The notes under the pieces: model-generated
The model's database searches: none
Told to the model about the DNA's origin: nothing
The model's input: only the letters and a program-made list of their open reading frames with translations
Position numbers and translations under genes: made by a program
NCBI RefSeq assembly: GCF_963675985.1
Contig: NZ_OY780958.1
Span: 1,054,001 to 1,118,000, forward strand
Direction of reading: 5' to 3'
DNA: 64,000 nucleotides
From: an uncultured Roseibium sp.
GTDB taxonomy: Bacteria; Pseudomonadota; Alphaproteobacteria; Rhizobiales; Stappiaceae
Shown here: positions 8,379 to 17,092 of the stretch, piece after piece
How the letters are laid out: each line of letters starts with the position of its first letter
How positions within the stretch are numbered: the first letter of the stretch is position 1

Positions 8379-9857
8379 ATGCCCCTCGCATCTTTTTCCT
8401 ATCAGGACGCAATCGCCAATGGCAAAGGCGACAATGCGCGTTGGCCAAGGGACCCGGAATCCCAGGAAAAGCGGCTGTTGCCGATGTGCCGCCCGAGTTT
8501 CGAACCCAGTTTCTCCTTTACCCGGGACGATCAGGTTTTTACCATCGGTTCCTGTTTTGCCCGCAATATCGAAAAGCACCTCATCGCGGAAGGTTTCAAT
8601 GTCGCTGCCGCCGGGTTCGAGCAGATGTGCGCGCGAAACGGGGTTAAGACCAGACCGTCGACGCTGAACAAGTTCTGCGTTTTTTCAATTCTCAACGAGC
8701 TGAAATGGGCCCTGGTGCCGGGTGAGGAATTCCCCGAGAAATCCATTACAGAGGTCAAGGAAAACAAATTCCTCGATTTGCAGCTTGCACCCGGACTTCT
8801 GCCGGCCGACTGGGAGACCATGCTGGGTATCCGCAACACGGTGGGCGAATACATCAAGATGGTCAAGACGTCGAAGGTGATCGTCGTGACGCTTGGTCTG
8901 GCCGAAGCCTGGTTCGATAAGGAATACGGGCTTTACACGAATTCCATGCCTCTGCGCCCCACTGTCGCCCGGGAACCGGACAGGTTCGATCTTCACGTTC
9001 TCGAGTATAACGAGATTGTCGAATGTCTCCGGCAAATCCTGGCGCTTCTTGAGGAATACGGCCATCCGGATTTCAGGATGCTCCTGACCGTATCTCCGGT
9101 CGCCTTGTCGACGACGCTCTCCGGGCGCGATGCCATGGTAGCGAACAGCTATTCGAAGTCCGTGCAGCGGGCAGCAGTCGAGACGATTTTCCGCGAAAAC
9201 GAGCGCGTCGATTACATCCCGTCATACGAGAGTATCACACTGTCCGACCGGTCACTCGCCTGGCGCGAGGATCAGGCTCATGTGTCGGACATCGCTGTCA
9301 GACTGAACGTGTTGCGGATGCAGTCGGCCTACACGGCGACGGAAGCTACGGAGAAGGAGTTGTCAGAAATAGATGCCGGAGACCTACGGGCAGAGGCTCT
9401 GCGGCTCGTAAGCTCCGCGATGGATCTGGAGAAGAAAGGTGATATCGAAGGCAGCAATGCCGCTTATTCGAAAGCCGTAGAAATCGATCCAGAGGAAATG
9501 CTGGCGCGCGTGAGGTGGGGAGAATCCCTGTTCCGGCAGGAGAAATACGAACAGGCGAGAGAACAGATGGAAGAGGGGTTGAGGCTCGGCGGCAGAAGCT
9601 ACAACCTACCTTACCTGTTGGGGCGTGCGACTTTCCGCACCGGAGATATTGCTGCTGCCGAGACATATCTGAGATTGGCCCTGGAGGACCATCCCGACCA
9701 AGCCGGGGTGCATTTCCTCCTGGCCAAGACGCTCAACCGGCAGAAGCGTTTGGCAGACGCGTTTCCTTTCTATGAAAAGGCGCATGAGTTGGCGCCGGAA
9801 AATGCGAGTATGGCGGCCGGACTGGAAAAATGCCGATCGGCGATCGGCGCTGTTTAG
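8379..9857 (+). CDS. GSCFA-domain protein with C-terminal TPR repeats
   Basis: 492 residues. The GSCFA motif lies at residues 57-61 (FTIGSCFARNIEKHL), followed by the rest of this SGNH-hydrolase-like fold (VTLGLAEAWFD and LLTVSPVALSTT). From about residue 345 there are three to four tetratricopeptide repeats (SNAAYSKAVEIDPEEMLARV, YLRLALEDHPDQAGVHFLLA). GSCFA proteins are found beside glycan genes and are thought to act as esterases or acyl-processing enzymes; the activity is not established. The gene is co-oriented with the Kdo-hydroxylase-like gene, 214 bases downstream, and may share its role in surface polysaccharide modification. Confidence 0.75.
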   Translation: MPLASFSYQDAIANGKGDNARWPRDPESQEKRLLPMCRPSFEPSFSFTRDDQVFTIGSCFARNIEKHLIAEGFNVAAAGFEQMCARNGVKTRPSTLNKFCVFSILNELKWALVPGEEFPEKSITEVKENKFLDLQLAPGLLPADWETMLGIRNTVGEYIKMVKTSKVIVVTLGLAEAWFDKEYGLYTNSMPLRPTVAREPDRFDLHVLEYNEIVECLRQILALLEEYGHPDFRMLLTVSPVALSTTLSGRDAMVANSYSKSVQRAAVETIFRENERVDYIPSYESITLSDRSLAWREDQAHVSDIAVRLNVLRMQSAYTATEATEKELSEIDAGDLRAEALRLVSSAMDLEKKGDIEGSNAAYSKAVEIDPEEMLARVRWGESLFRQEKYEQAREQMEEGLRLGGRSYNLPYLLGRATFRTGDIAAAETYLRLALEDHPDQAGVHFLLAKTLNRQKRLADAFPFYEKAHELAPENASMAAGLEKCRSAIGAV

Positions 9858-9965
9858 GGTAATTCCAGTGGGGAAGCTGATTCAATTTCCTATTGTAACA
9901 CTCTGAAATAAAAAAACTTCCGACTTCAGGTGGAGGTTTGGGAATTCGCAATTTCACCAAGACTC

Positions 9966-10238
9966 CTATTCCCGAGAAGCCGGACCCCATTCATCGAACG
10001 GTGGGAACGGGTACTGGAAGTTTCCGGTCTTGTGCCGCCGGTCGATTGTTTCCTGGATGAAGGTGTCCACCACGAGGGCAAGGCGGAAGGCACTTTCTTC
10101 TTGCAGCTTGAGCGCCATATCCCGGAGTTCCATGTCGCCGGTGCTGTCCGGATCGTGGAGGATTGCGTGGGCGTTGATGACAGCTCCGGATGAGGCGTGC
10201 ATCATGTCCATGAGACGCTTCATCTGCCGGTCGTTCAT
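9966..10238 (-). CDS. Unknown 90-residue protein
   Basis: No family recognised. The product (starting MNDRQMKRLMDMMHASSGAV) is predicted to be mostly helical and acidic in the middle, with a Pro/Phe-rich tail (NFQYPFPPFDEWG). Its ATG overlaps the stop of the upstream gene by 4 bases (ATGA at 10238-10235), so the two are translationally coupled and probably work together. No signal peptide or membrane helix is evident. Confidence 0.6.
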   Translation of the reverse strand: MNDRQMKRLMDMMHASSGAVINAHAILHDPDSTGDMELRDMALKLQEESAFRLALVVDTFIQETIDRRHKTGNFQYPFPPFDEWGPASRE

Positions 10239-10603
10239 TTATTCTTCTCCCCGTCGAAGATCGCGATGCAATCGCTCGCAAACCGGAATAGCCGGCTGCA
10301 CCAGCGCGCTGTACTGTCCCCGTCGAGCATGACAGCCATACGCTGGATTTCATCGGCCCGCTGTCGCAGGTGGTCGATCTGCTCGCGTTTGTTTGGAAAC
10401 AATTCGATGAACACGTCGTCGTAGCGCAGAATCATCTCCGCCACTTTCAGTCCGCTGCCGACCATATAGGCGCGGTGCTGCATCCGCTTTACAGGATCGA
10501 ATTTCTCCGGTTCCGGATGTTCCAACAATTGATAAAAGCCGATCACATTGATGCAGGGCTTCTGAAATAGGGCTTTGAGCTCGTCCCGGTGTTTTTGCGA
10601 CAT
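10235..10603 (-). CDS. Unknown helical protein coupled to the 90-residue gene
   Basis: About 122 residues from the ATG at 10603; an in-frame TTG at 10666 would add 21 residues but has a poor ribosome site. The product is Arg/Lys-rich and helical (HRDELKALFQKPCINVIGFY, then NKREQIDHLRQRADEIQRM) and ends RFASDCIAIFDGEKNK. I recognise no domain. It is the first gene of a two-gene unit with the gene at 9966. It lies just downstream of the ScfR-type regulator gene, but a gap of about 140 bases argues for separate transcription. Confidence 0.6.
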   Translation of the reverse strand: MSQKHRDELKALFQKPCINVIGFYQLLEHPEPEKFDPVKRMQHRAYMVGSGLKVAEMILRYDDVFIELFPNKREQIDHLRQRADEIQRMAVMLDGDSTARWCSRLFRFASDCIAIFDGEKNK

Positions 10604-10743
10604 GACGGCCTCGAAATTCCGTTCGAAAGACTCAAAGCTAAAGAACTGCCTGAAAACTGCAAGCAAGCACAGGATTCAATTGTCAGAGCCTGCAATTCCG
10701 GCTTCGTCGCTCCGTTCCTGTGATCCGTACGTTTATCGCCTCG

Positions 10744-12189
10744 TCAGCGCATGGTGAAGGGAACGACTCGGCGGGTTGTCGGATCGACAAGGAGTTCCTT
10801 GTCGAGGGCTGGAAAGGCCCGGTCGGCGCAATTGTTTCTCGGGCAGATCCGGCAGTTGATGCCGATCCGGTCGGGAAAGGCCTTGGCCTTGTCGCTTGGG
10901 ATCAGCCGATCCGCGTAGACCAGCAGGTCGGCATACTTCGCCTCGCAGCCAAGGCCCAGGGTGTAACGGCGCTGACGTCCGGTATAGGAGGAGGCCTGCT
11001 TGGTGACGCAGGTTGCAAGGCAGACATAGGATGTGCTGTCGGGCATTTCTCCGAGTTGGACGGAAAATCGGCCTTCCGGCTTCTCGAAGGCTTCGTGCAC
11101 GTTCCACAAGGGGCAAGAGCCGCCGTAGCGGGCAAACTGGAACCGGGTTGCGCTGTGGCGCTTGATGATGTTTCCCGCCCGGTCCACCTTCAGGAAATAG
11201 AAAGGCACGCCCTTCTCCCCGCTGCGCTGCAGGGTCGAGAGGCGATGGCAGATCTGTTCCAGGCTGGCGCCGCTCGTGGTGGAGAGTCGGTCCAGATCAT
11301 GGCGGTAGTCCCGGGCAAGCGCCGCGAATTTGCGGTAAGGCAGAAGCAAGGCTCCGGCGAAATAGTTGCGCAGCGCCAGACGGCAGATATCGCTCGCCGG
11401 GGCCGTCGCAAAACTGGCCGCGTCCAGATGTGCGGCGATCAACGGTTCCGCTGTCAGCTCCGCGATTACATTGCCCAGGAGAAAGGCCTGTGTGGACCGG
11501 GGTACCGCGCGATTGAGAACGACGATCCTGCGCGCCGGATCGAAGCGCATGATGGCTTCCTCTTCGGCCCGGGCGCCGTCAGACACTTCGACGATGACAT
11601 TGTGCTTTGCCGTCAGCCAGTTCGCCAGGACGGAAAACCGGTCCGGGTGCCAGGCAAGGCCAAGTTCGTTTGCCAGGCTCTCTGCCGCTGTGTCCAGATC
11701 GTCGACATAATTGTCGGTATAGTGAAAATAGTCCCGGACTTCTTCATAAGGCGAGGTCAGGCGTTTTGCGGATTCGCTCTGCCGACCGTGCATGACGATC
11801 GCGTCGTCGATGAAAGCCTGCTGCTCGCTCATATGGCGCAGGGCGCTGTAGAGGTCGAGAACGGCGCGGGCGAAATCCGGCGTGTGAATGGCCACGCTCT
11901 TCAGTTCCTGCAAACCGATCGAGCCGGAATGAAACCGCGTGTCGGCGAAGGCCTCTGAAAGATCGGAGACAAGGCGGTCGAGGTCGTTGGTCTCGAAACT
12001 GGAGAGATCGGCACCGAATTCGCGGCTGACGGCAATCAGAACGCTGGCCGATATGGGGCGGACATTGCTTTCAAGCTGATTGACGTAGGACGGGGAGAGG
12101 TTGAGCCGGCGGGCGAAATCGACCTGGGACAGGTCCGCGTTTTCCCTGATTTTCCTTAGGATGTGTCCGGCAAACAGTTTCTTGGTCAT
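10744..12189 (-). CDS. ScfR/RamB-type XRE-family transcriptional regulator
   Basis: 481 residues. An XRE helix-turn-helix lies at residues about 6-62 (LRKIRENADLSQVDFARRLN, SPSYVNQLESNVRPIS). The middle region resembles an ImmA/IrrE peptidase fold without a visible HExxH. The C-terminal DUF2083 part has the typical phrase FARYGGSCPLWNVHEAF and a cysteine cluster CRICPRNNC. Relatives sense short-chain acyl-CoAs and control glyoxylate or methylcitrate genes in actinobacteria and proteobacteria. No such genes are next to it here, so it may act at a distance or on the fatty-acid genes nearby. It is divergent from the LuxR-type gene, with an A/T-rich gap that could hold its own operator. Confidence 0.85.
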   Translation of the reverse strand: MTKKLFAGHILRKIRENADLSQVDFARRLNLSPSYVNQLESNVRPISASVLIAVSREFGADLSSFETNDLDRLVSDLSEAFADTRFHSGSIGLQELKSVAIHTPDFARAVLDLYSALRHMSEQQAFIDDAIVMHGRQSESAKRLTSPYEEVRDYFHYTDNYVDDLDTAAESLANELGLAWHPDRFSVLANWLTAKHNVIVEVSDGARAEEEAIMRFDPARRIVVLNRAVPRSTQAFLLGNVIAELTAEPLIAAHLDAASFATAPASDICRLALRNYFAGALLLPYRKFAALARDYRHDLDRLSTTSGASLEQICHRLSTLQRSGEKGVPFYFLKVDRAGNIIKRHSATRFQFARYGGSCPLWNVHEAFEKPEGRFSVQLGEMPDSTSYVCLATCVTKQASSYTGRQRRYTLGLGCEAKYADLLVYADRLIPSDKAKAFPDRIGINCRICPRNNCADRAFPALDKELLVDPTTRRVVPFTMR

Positions 12190-12213
12190 GCGTTCCAGTT
12201 CGGTTGCGAATAA

Positions 12214-12240
12214 TTTACAAAATTGACTGTAACAATTTCA
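12214..12240. promoter_or_regulatory. Candidate ScfR operator (direct repeat)
   Basis: Two similar AT-rich words, TTACAAAATT at 12215-12224 and GTAACAATTT at 12229-12238, lie directly upstream of the ScfR-type gene start. RamB-family regulators bind AT-rich CAAA/TTTG words, so autoregulation is plausible. This is a position-based guess. Confidence 0.35.
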
Positions 12241-12336
12241 CACTTTTCTTTCTCTGAAAAAAGGCCGAAAATCCACGCTAAATCTTGCGGCAGAGGGTTC
12301 GGACGAGCCTGGGACGGGCAGCGAAGGGAGAGAGCA

Positions 12337-12639
12337 ATGGGACGGTTCGAAGGCAATCTGATTGTGGGCGATTTCAGCGCCTATACCGGCGGGACGGTGC
12401 CGCTTCGCCGCGTGAGTTTGCCGGATGTGTTTCCCGGACTGACGACCCGCCAGAGAGAAGTTCTGGAAATGCTGTCGACCGGACTGACCGACAAACAGAT
12501 CGCCTATGAGCTTGGTATCAGCACCGCGACAGTCAAATGCCATTCCAGGGCGGCCGTTCAACGCATGGAGGCGAAGAACCGTATTCACGCGGTGGCGCTT
12601 TACGTGCGGGGGAAAGTCGAGCGTGAGCAGGGGCGCTGA
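12337..12639 (+). CDS. Single-domain LuxR-type HTH regulator
   Basis: 100 residues from the ATG at 12337, which follows AGGGAG; the frame is open further upstream but has no better start. After a short N-terminus comes a complete GerE/LuxR helix-turn-helix (FPGLTTRQREVLEMLSTGLT, DKQIAYELGISTATVKCHSR). There is no receiver or ligand domain, so activity is not controlled by a fused sensor. The gene is divergent from the ScfR-type regulator and stands alone. Free-standing HTH proteins of this type are often growth-phase or quorum-linked regulators; the target is unknown. Confidence 0.75.
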   Translation: MGRFEGNLIVGDFSAYTGGTVPLRRVSLPDVFPGLTTRQREVLEMLSTGLTDKQIAYELGISTATVKCHSRAAVQRMEAKNRIHAVALYVRGKVEREQGR

Positions 12640-12727
12640 CCGGGCAGGATTGGCTTTGACTATCGATTTCCGGGAGGGTGGGCAGGCCCGAATGTGATGC
12701 GAGCCTGCCTTCGGCTTTCTGCAGAAA

Positions 12728-13726
12728 TCAGTCCTGCGTGGACACGCCTTCCTTCACGATGACCTTGCCGTCGATCTCGACCGTGGGTTCGTGCATCACC
12801 AGATCGATGTGGATGTCGGAATTCACATCCTGATTGTAGACTAGGCCGTTGCCGACGGCGATGTGCAGGCGTCCGAGACCCTTCTTATAGGTGTTGCAGC
12901 TGTGGTCGTTGGCCTTGGCGTTGATGCCGAGCGCGATCTCAGCGATGTTGGCGCCGTTCTCGGTTTTTTCGACCAGCTTCCACAAGGCGTCTGCGACCGT
13001 CGGGTCACCGGTGATGCTTGTCGCAAGACCATTCTTCATTTCCACCACGACAGGTTCCTTGGGCCAGTCGAAGCCTAGCACCGGGCCGTCGATGACCGCG
13101 CGGCCGTTTGTTGTACCGACGACCGGCCCCTGATAGACTTCGCCCCAGTTCACCGGCGCCATTCGGCCCGGCTCGTGGGCGAAGTTGGAGCGATGCGAGG
13201 GCTGGCCCTTGATGTTGGCGGTGAAATCCGTGCCCGCCGGCGTGGTGACGCGGACGGTTTCCCCAGCCTCGAAGGCCGCCTGCCAATAGTTGGCGACCTT
13301 GGACATGGCCGGATAATCGGCTTCGAGTACGGATTCGTGCAGCAGGTCCTTACGGCTGCGTTTGACCATGAAGACACCGCGGACCTGATTGGAGCGAACC
13401 AGGCCGATCGGTACCTTGTGGTGGGGCAGGGGCGCTGACGTGGTGCGCGTCAGGCTGATGATGATGTCCTGGCCCGGCATCATCTTCTGAACCGCTTCGG
13501 GAAGATATTCGCTGCCGGGGGTTGGATTGTCGTTCATTTCGACGAGCAGGGTCTCCGCGCCGGCCTTGCGGCTACGGGCGGTGATAGCTGATACGATATC
13601 GCTGTTCTCAGCCACGCCAGCCACGTCCGTGACGATCAGGACCTTCTCTCCCTTTTTCGTTGCCAGAAGTGTGTCAACGACGATGTCTGCGAGGCGCGTC
13701 ACCTTTTCCGCTTCGGTTTCACTCAT
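12728..13726 (-). CDS. M29/NicX-like metalloenzyme
   Basis: 332 residues from the ATG at 13726; the frame extends upstream, but the operator at 13768 and a GAGAG site favour this start. It belongs to the aminopeptidase T (M29) superfamily, which also contains NicX, the 2,5-dihydroxypyridine ring-cleaving dioxygenase. Supporting segments are ADIVVDTLLATKKGEKVLIV near the start, GRLHIAVGNGLVYNQDVNS and DIHIDLVMHEPTVEIDGKVI at the C-terminus, where the family places its metal ligands. In a CoA-type catabolic regulon a peptidase is odd, so a ring-opening or hydrolytic role is more attractive. That part is inference. It is divergent from the cyclase gene, with two copies of the regulon operator between them. 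Confidence 0.65.
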   Translation of the reverse strand: MSETEAEKVTRLADIVVDTLLATKKGEKVLIVTDVAGVAENSDIVSAITARSRKAGAETLLVEMNDNPTPGSEYLPEAVQKMMPGQDIIISLTRTTSAPLPHHKVPIGLVRSNQVRGVFMVKRSRKDLLHESVLEADYPAMSKVANYWQAAFEAGETVRVTTPAGTDFTANIKGQPSHRSNFAHEPGRMAPVNWGEVYQGPVVGTTNGRAVIDGPVLGFDWPKEPVVVEMKNGLATSITGDPTVADALWKLVEKTENGANIAEIALGINAKANDHSCNTYKKGLGRLHIAVGNGLVYNQDVNSDIHIDLVMHEPTVEIDGKVIVKEGVSTQD

Positions 13727-13767
13727 GATCTCTCGGCTTTTCGTTGTTTGAATTTCGCTACGATGAA

Positions 13768-13783
13768 TATACCCATGAGTAGG
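13768..13783. promoter_or_regulatory. TetR-regulon operator 1
   Basis: TATACCCATGAGTAGG fits nnTACY-N4-RGTAGG. It lies 42 bases upstream of the M29/NicX-like gene start on the minus strand, exactly 106 bases from operator 2. Confidence 0.75.
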
Positions 13784-13873
13784 TATTATCAACCGGAAAG
13801 CCCTTCAATGGCGGCGATACGTGCGGGATCAGTTGGTTGACGGTACTAATTGGCGCTGTTATTCAATAATTAT

Positions 13874-13889
13874 TCTACTTATGAGTAGG
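13874..13889. promoter_or_regulatory. TetR-regulon operator 2
   Basis: TCTACTTATGAGTAGG fits the same palindrome. It lies 25 bases upstream of the cyclase ATG at 13914 and would cover its promoter. Confidence 0.78.
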
Positions 13890-13913
13890 TTATGACGCTA
13901 AGAGGTCGCCTGC

Positions 13914-14759
13914 ATGAACGATTTTGGGGAAAGGGCCCAGGGAATGACGGCCAATCAGGATCTGAACCTGGATGACTGGCGCCGCGCGGTCGACACCGTT
14001 TCTCGGGGTCAGGTCATCGAGCTTGGTCGGGAGTTCCATTCCGGCATGCCCCATTATCCGACCCATCCGGATTTCGAGATTTCCCTGTTTCGCAGACACG
14101 GAGACCGGGTTCGCGCAGACGGCGCAAGTTCTGCCAGCTGTCACTGGTCGTTCGGCGGGCATACGGGCACGCATATCGACGCGCTGTGTCACGTCTCCCA
14201 GTGTGGGGTCATGTTTGATGACACGCCGGCAGACAATGACTTGATTGAAAGTGGCAAAGCTGCGGGCGATGCGGCGGATTTTTCGGCCTATCTTCGCCGG
14301 GGCATTCTGTTCGATATTGCCGCTCTCGATGGCGTGGAAAGTCTTTCCGGCGACCGTCTGATCACCCCTGAGGATTTGGAAAAGGCCTCGGATGCGCAGG
14401 GGATCGACGTGCGGCAAGGCGACGTAGCTCTGATCCGCACAGGTTGGGGGCGGCACTGGGGCAGCGATGCCTATATCGGCCACGATACCCCGGGACCTGG
14501 CTTCGAGGCTGCGCTCTGGCTGGCCGACAAGGGCGTCGAACTGGTCGGCAGCGATACGGCGGTGTTCGAGAAGGGGCCGGTCACAGAGGCAGCCCCCGTT
14601 CATCGACTGCTGTTGCTGGAGCGACAGATCCGGATCATGGAAAACCTCGATCTGGAGGCGCTTTCCGCAGCGAAAGTCTACGCGTTCTTCTTCATGGCGC
14701 TTCCCTTGCGGGTGCGAGGCGGAACAGCCTCACCATTGAGGCCAATCGCCGTCTGCTGA
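13914..14759 (+). CDS. Cyclase-family metal-dependent hydrolase (kynurenine formamidase-like)
   Basis: 281 residues. The family (Cyclase, PF04199) includes arylformamidase KynB and isatin hydrolase and uses Zn or Mn to open amide or ester-like bonds. The metal motif is visible as FGGHTGTHIDALCHVSQ around residue 82, with the upstream GREFHSGMPHYPTHPDF segment that lines the pocket. Later segments IRTGWGRHW and LVGSDTAVFEKGP are also typical. It sits alone on the plus strand, divergent from the M29/NicX-like gene. It has its own operator, so it is part of the regulon. No kynurenine genes are nearby, so the substrate is more likely an intermediate of the island's pathway. Confidence 0.8.
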   Translation: MNDFGERAQGMTANQDLNLDDWRRAVDTVSRGQVIELGREFHSGMPHYPTHPDFEISLFRRHGDRVRADGASSASCHWSFGGHTGTHIDALCHVSQCGVMFDDTPADNDLIESGKAAGDAADFSAYLRRGILFDIAALDGVESLSGDRLITPEDLEKASDAQGIDVRQGDVALIRTGWGRHWGSDAYIGHDTPGPGFEAALWLADKGVELVGSDTAVFEKGPVTEAAPVHRLLLLERQIRIMENLDLEALSAAKVYAFFFMALPLRVRGGTASPLRPIAVC

Positions 14760-14805
14760 GCGATTCCTGGTCGGGGACAACGAGAAGCGCGGAAATCCGA
14801 TGTTG

Positions 14806-15828
14806 TCAGAGGGTCCGGGCGCGCAGATGGCCGGTCGCATCCTGCTCCCAAGACACCTTTTCCTCCGCGACCAGATAATTCAGATGGGCCAGTGTTTCGG
14901 AAAAGGCGAAGCTCATTTCGTGGGGGGAGAGTTCCCGGTGAAAGAGAACTGGGACGAGATCCGTGGCGGAGACCGCCTGGGTCCGACAGGCTTCGACGAT
15001 CAGCTCGCAACGCTCGTCGTGATGGTCTTTCAGGGCCTTCGTGCGCTCATGCAGTCCGTAAAAGGGGAGGCGGTGGCCGGCAAGGACCAGAACATTGTCG
15101 GGGACATCCCGGGCGATCCGGTCGAGTGAACTTAAGAATGCCCCAAGCGGATTGCCCTGTGGTTCATAGGCCGGCACGGAAATGTTGGGCGAAATCTTTT
15201 CGATGACCTGATCAGCCGCGAGGAACAAGCTGGCGTCCGGCTGGTAGAGCATTACCTGCTCGGCACTGTGGCCATCGCCGGTCAGGACGTGGAAGTCGCG
15301 TCCGCCGATCTTGAGAACCATACCGTCGTAGAGCCTGCGATAGGAGGCCGGCGGTTGCGACAGCATCCGCATGTATTGATGACCCTGGGTGCTGACAAGG
15401 GCGGCGACTTCGTCCGGCATGCCGTGGCTCGCATAGAAGCGCATGTATTCCGTTGCCGCCATAAACTCCGGCGAATTGTAGAAATTCATGCAGGACAGGA
15501 AGCTGGTGGTGCTGGTTAGCAAAAGCGCCTCAAGCTTCTCGCACAGCCAGCCGGCAAGCCCGATGTGGTCGGGATGGTGATGGGTGGCCAGCACCGCAGA
15601 GATCTTCTCGCCTTGCATGGGGCCGCCAAGCAGGGTTTCCCAGGCAACTTTCGTTTCCGGATTGGATATGCCGGTGTCGACAACGACCCAACCGTCGTCG
15701 TCGCGCAGGAAGTAGACGTTCACGTGATCCAGGCGAAAAGGCAGGGAAAAACGTGCCCAGAGCACACCGGGCGAAACCTCGATCACCTCGCCGGGTGCGG
15801 GCGGCGTTTCGAACGGAAAGCGGATCAT
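14806..15828 (-). CDS. Metallo-beta-lactamase-fold hydrolase
   Basis: 340 residues. The metal motif THHHPDH is at residues 82-88, followed by GDGHSAEQVMLYQ, an Asp in LAADQVIEKISP and a distal His in LAGHRLPFYGLHER. A C-terminal winged-helix-like segment (FHRELSPHEMSFAFSETLAH) is typical of the LACTB2/glyoxalase-II-like group. These enzymes cleave thioesters, esters or lactones. In this setting a CoA-thioesterase or lactonase role in the acid pathway is plausible. It lies last in the minus-strand run tetR-ligase-SDR-hydrolase, 190 bases below the SDR gene, and converges with the cyclase gene. Confidence 0.8.
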   Translation of the reverse strand: MIRFPFETPPAPGEVIEVSPGVLWARFSLPFRLDHVNVYFLRDDDGWVVVDTGISNPETKVAWETLLGGPMQGEKISAVLATHHHPDHIGLAGWLCEKLEALLLTSTTSFLSCMNFYNSPEFMAATEYMRFYASHGMPDEVAALVSTQGHQYMRMLSQPPASYRRLYDGMVLKIGGRDFHVLTGDGHSAEQVMLYQPDASLFLAADQVIEKISPNISVPAYEPQGNPLGAFLSSLDRIARDVPDNVLVLAGHRLPFYGLHERTKALKDHHDERCELIVEACRTQAVSATDLVPVLFHRELSPHEMSFAFSETLAHLNYLVAEEKVSWEQDATGHLRARTL

Positions 15829-16019
15829 CCTGGGTTCCTCTGGCGGGGAAGGTGCAAATGCGGCGGGAACGTTCTGTCCACGGCGTAGCCGTGTGGCGGG
15901 TGACGACTCATCCTACCCGAATACGAAGCCGAGGCCAGTCATCCCTTTCGATGAATTGCCCTGATGTGTCAGGGAGCGCAGAGCTGGATGGACCCGCGTC
16001 CGTCTGAAGCCGGTTCTGC

Positions 16020-17018
16020 TTACTGGCCCAGCAGCCGTTCGGTCAATTCCCACAGACGATCGGCGTTTTCCGGCGAGGCGGCATAGGTATGAACACCGTT
16101 CATTGGCCGGTCCTCGTGCCATGGACCGGACTCGTTGCACTCCTCGAAATAGCGCCCCCCGACGCCCTCCGTCTCAGGGGCGGTGGCGATCCAGACCGCC
16201 GTTGCCGCGCATTGTTCGGGAGAGCGCCAGCGCGCCGTCACGTTGCCCTTATCGTCGATCCAGCCGAGATCCCGCTGCTCCTGATCGGTCAGGAAGCGCT
16301 GCAGCCCGGTCATGGAGCCGCCCGGGTTCATGGTGTTGGCGAAGATGCCATCGCCCGAATACCGTTTCGTCAGGCCGAGAGCGAAGAGAGCGCAGGCGGT
16401 CTTCGACTGGCCATAGGCTTCCCAGCGGTCATAGGGGCGGGTGAGGTAGTCCGGGTCGTCATAGAGGATGTCCGAGCGGCGATGGCCGATGGAAGAGACG
16501 GTCACGACGCGGGCGCCATTCCCGGCGCGGAGCACGGGCAGCAGGCCCATGGTCATCCGGTAGTGGCCGAGATGGTTGATGCCGAGCTGAAGTTCATGGC
16601 CTTCCGCTGTCCGCTTCAGCGGCGGTGCCATGACGCCGGCATTGTTGATGAGAATGTCCAGCGGCTTTCCCGAGGCAGCATATGCATCGGCGAAGGCTTG
16701 CGCCGAGGCGAGGGAGGCAAGATCGATCTCCCGCGTTTCGACGTCTCTGCGACCGGTTTCAGTGTTGATTTTCGCTGTCGACGCCTCAGCACTTGCCACG
16801 TCCACATCCGCGATGGTGACGCTAGCGCCCGCCTTTGCCAGGGCGCGGCTGATTTCGAAGCCGATGCCGTTGCCGCCGCCGGTAACGATGGCGGTCTTGC
16901 CGGTGAGGTCGCGTCCTTCCAGGACTTCTTCGGCAGTGGTTTCGGCGTCGAATGCCGACGAGATCAGTTCCTGCCCTGCCCAGTTCAGGCGGACCTCTTC
17001 CTTTGTCGTGCTGGTCAT
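16020..17018 (-). CDS. Short-chain dehydrogenase/reductase, retinol-dehydrogenase-like
   Basis: 332 residues from the ATG at 17018, preceded by GGAGGAG; longer in-frame starts lack such a site. The Rossmann motif TGGGNGIGFEISRAL is preceded by a segment of about 50 residues not seen in the shortest SDRs. Then come ILINNAGVMAPP, the catalytic Ser (VVTVSSIGHRRSDI) and the YGQSK Tyr/Lys pair. The C-terminal extension (GRYFEECNESGPWHEDRP) resembles the RDH/WWOX-like light-dependent reductase group. It probably oxidises an alcohol or reduces a ketone in the island's pathway. It is 75 bases downstream of the acyl-CoA ligase gene. Confidence 0.82.
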   Translation of the reverse strand: MTSTTKEEVRLNWAGQELISSAFDAETTAEEVLEGRDLTGKTAIVTGGGNGIGFEISRALAKAGASVTIADVDVASAEASTAKINTETGRRDVETREIDLASLASAQAFADAYAASGKPLDILINNAGVMAPPLKRTAEGHELQLGINHLGHYRMTMGLLPVLRAGNGARVVTVSSIGHRRSDILYDDPDYLTRPYDRWEAYGQSKTACALFALGLTKRYSGDGIFANTMNPGGSMTGLQRFLTDQEQRDLGWIDDKGNVTARWRSPEQCAATAVWIATAPETEGVGGRYFEECNESGPWHEDRPMNGVHTYAASPENADRLWELTERLLGQ

Positions 17019-17092
17019 CGACGCTCCTCCAAACCAGTTTGATGTCAATTCAGGACTACGTGCAGATGCTGGTGTTCCAGCCGGCTGCGCGG

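Noticed and set aside
10720..11958. Long plus-strand open frame opposite the ScfR-type gene
   Set aside because: It is antisense to a gene with clear domains and encodes an unrecognisable product. GC-rich codon bias on the minus strand produces it.
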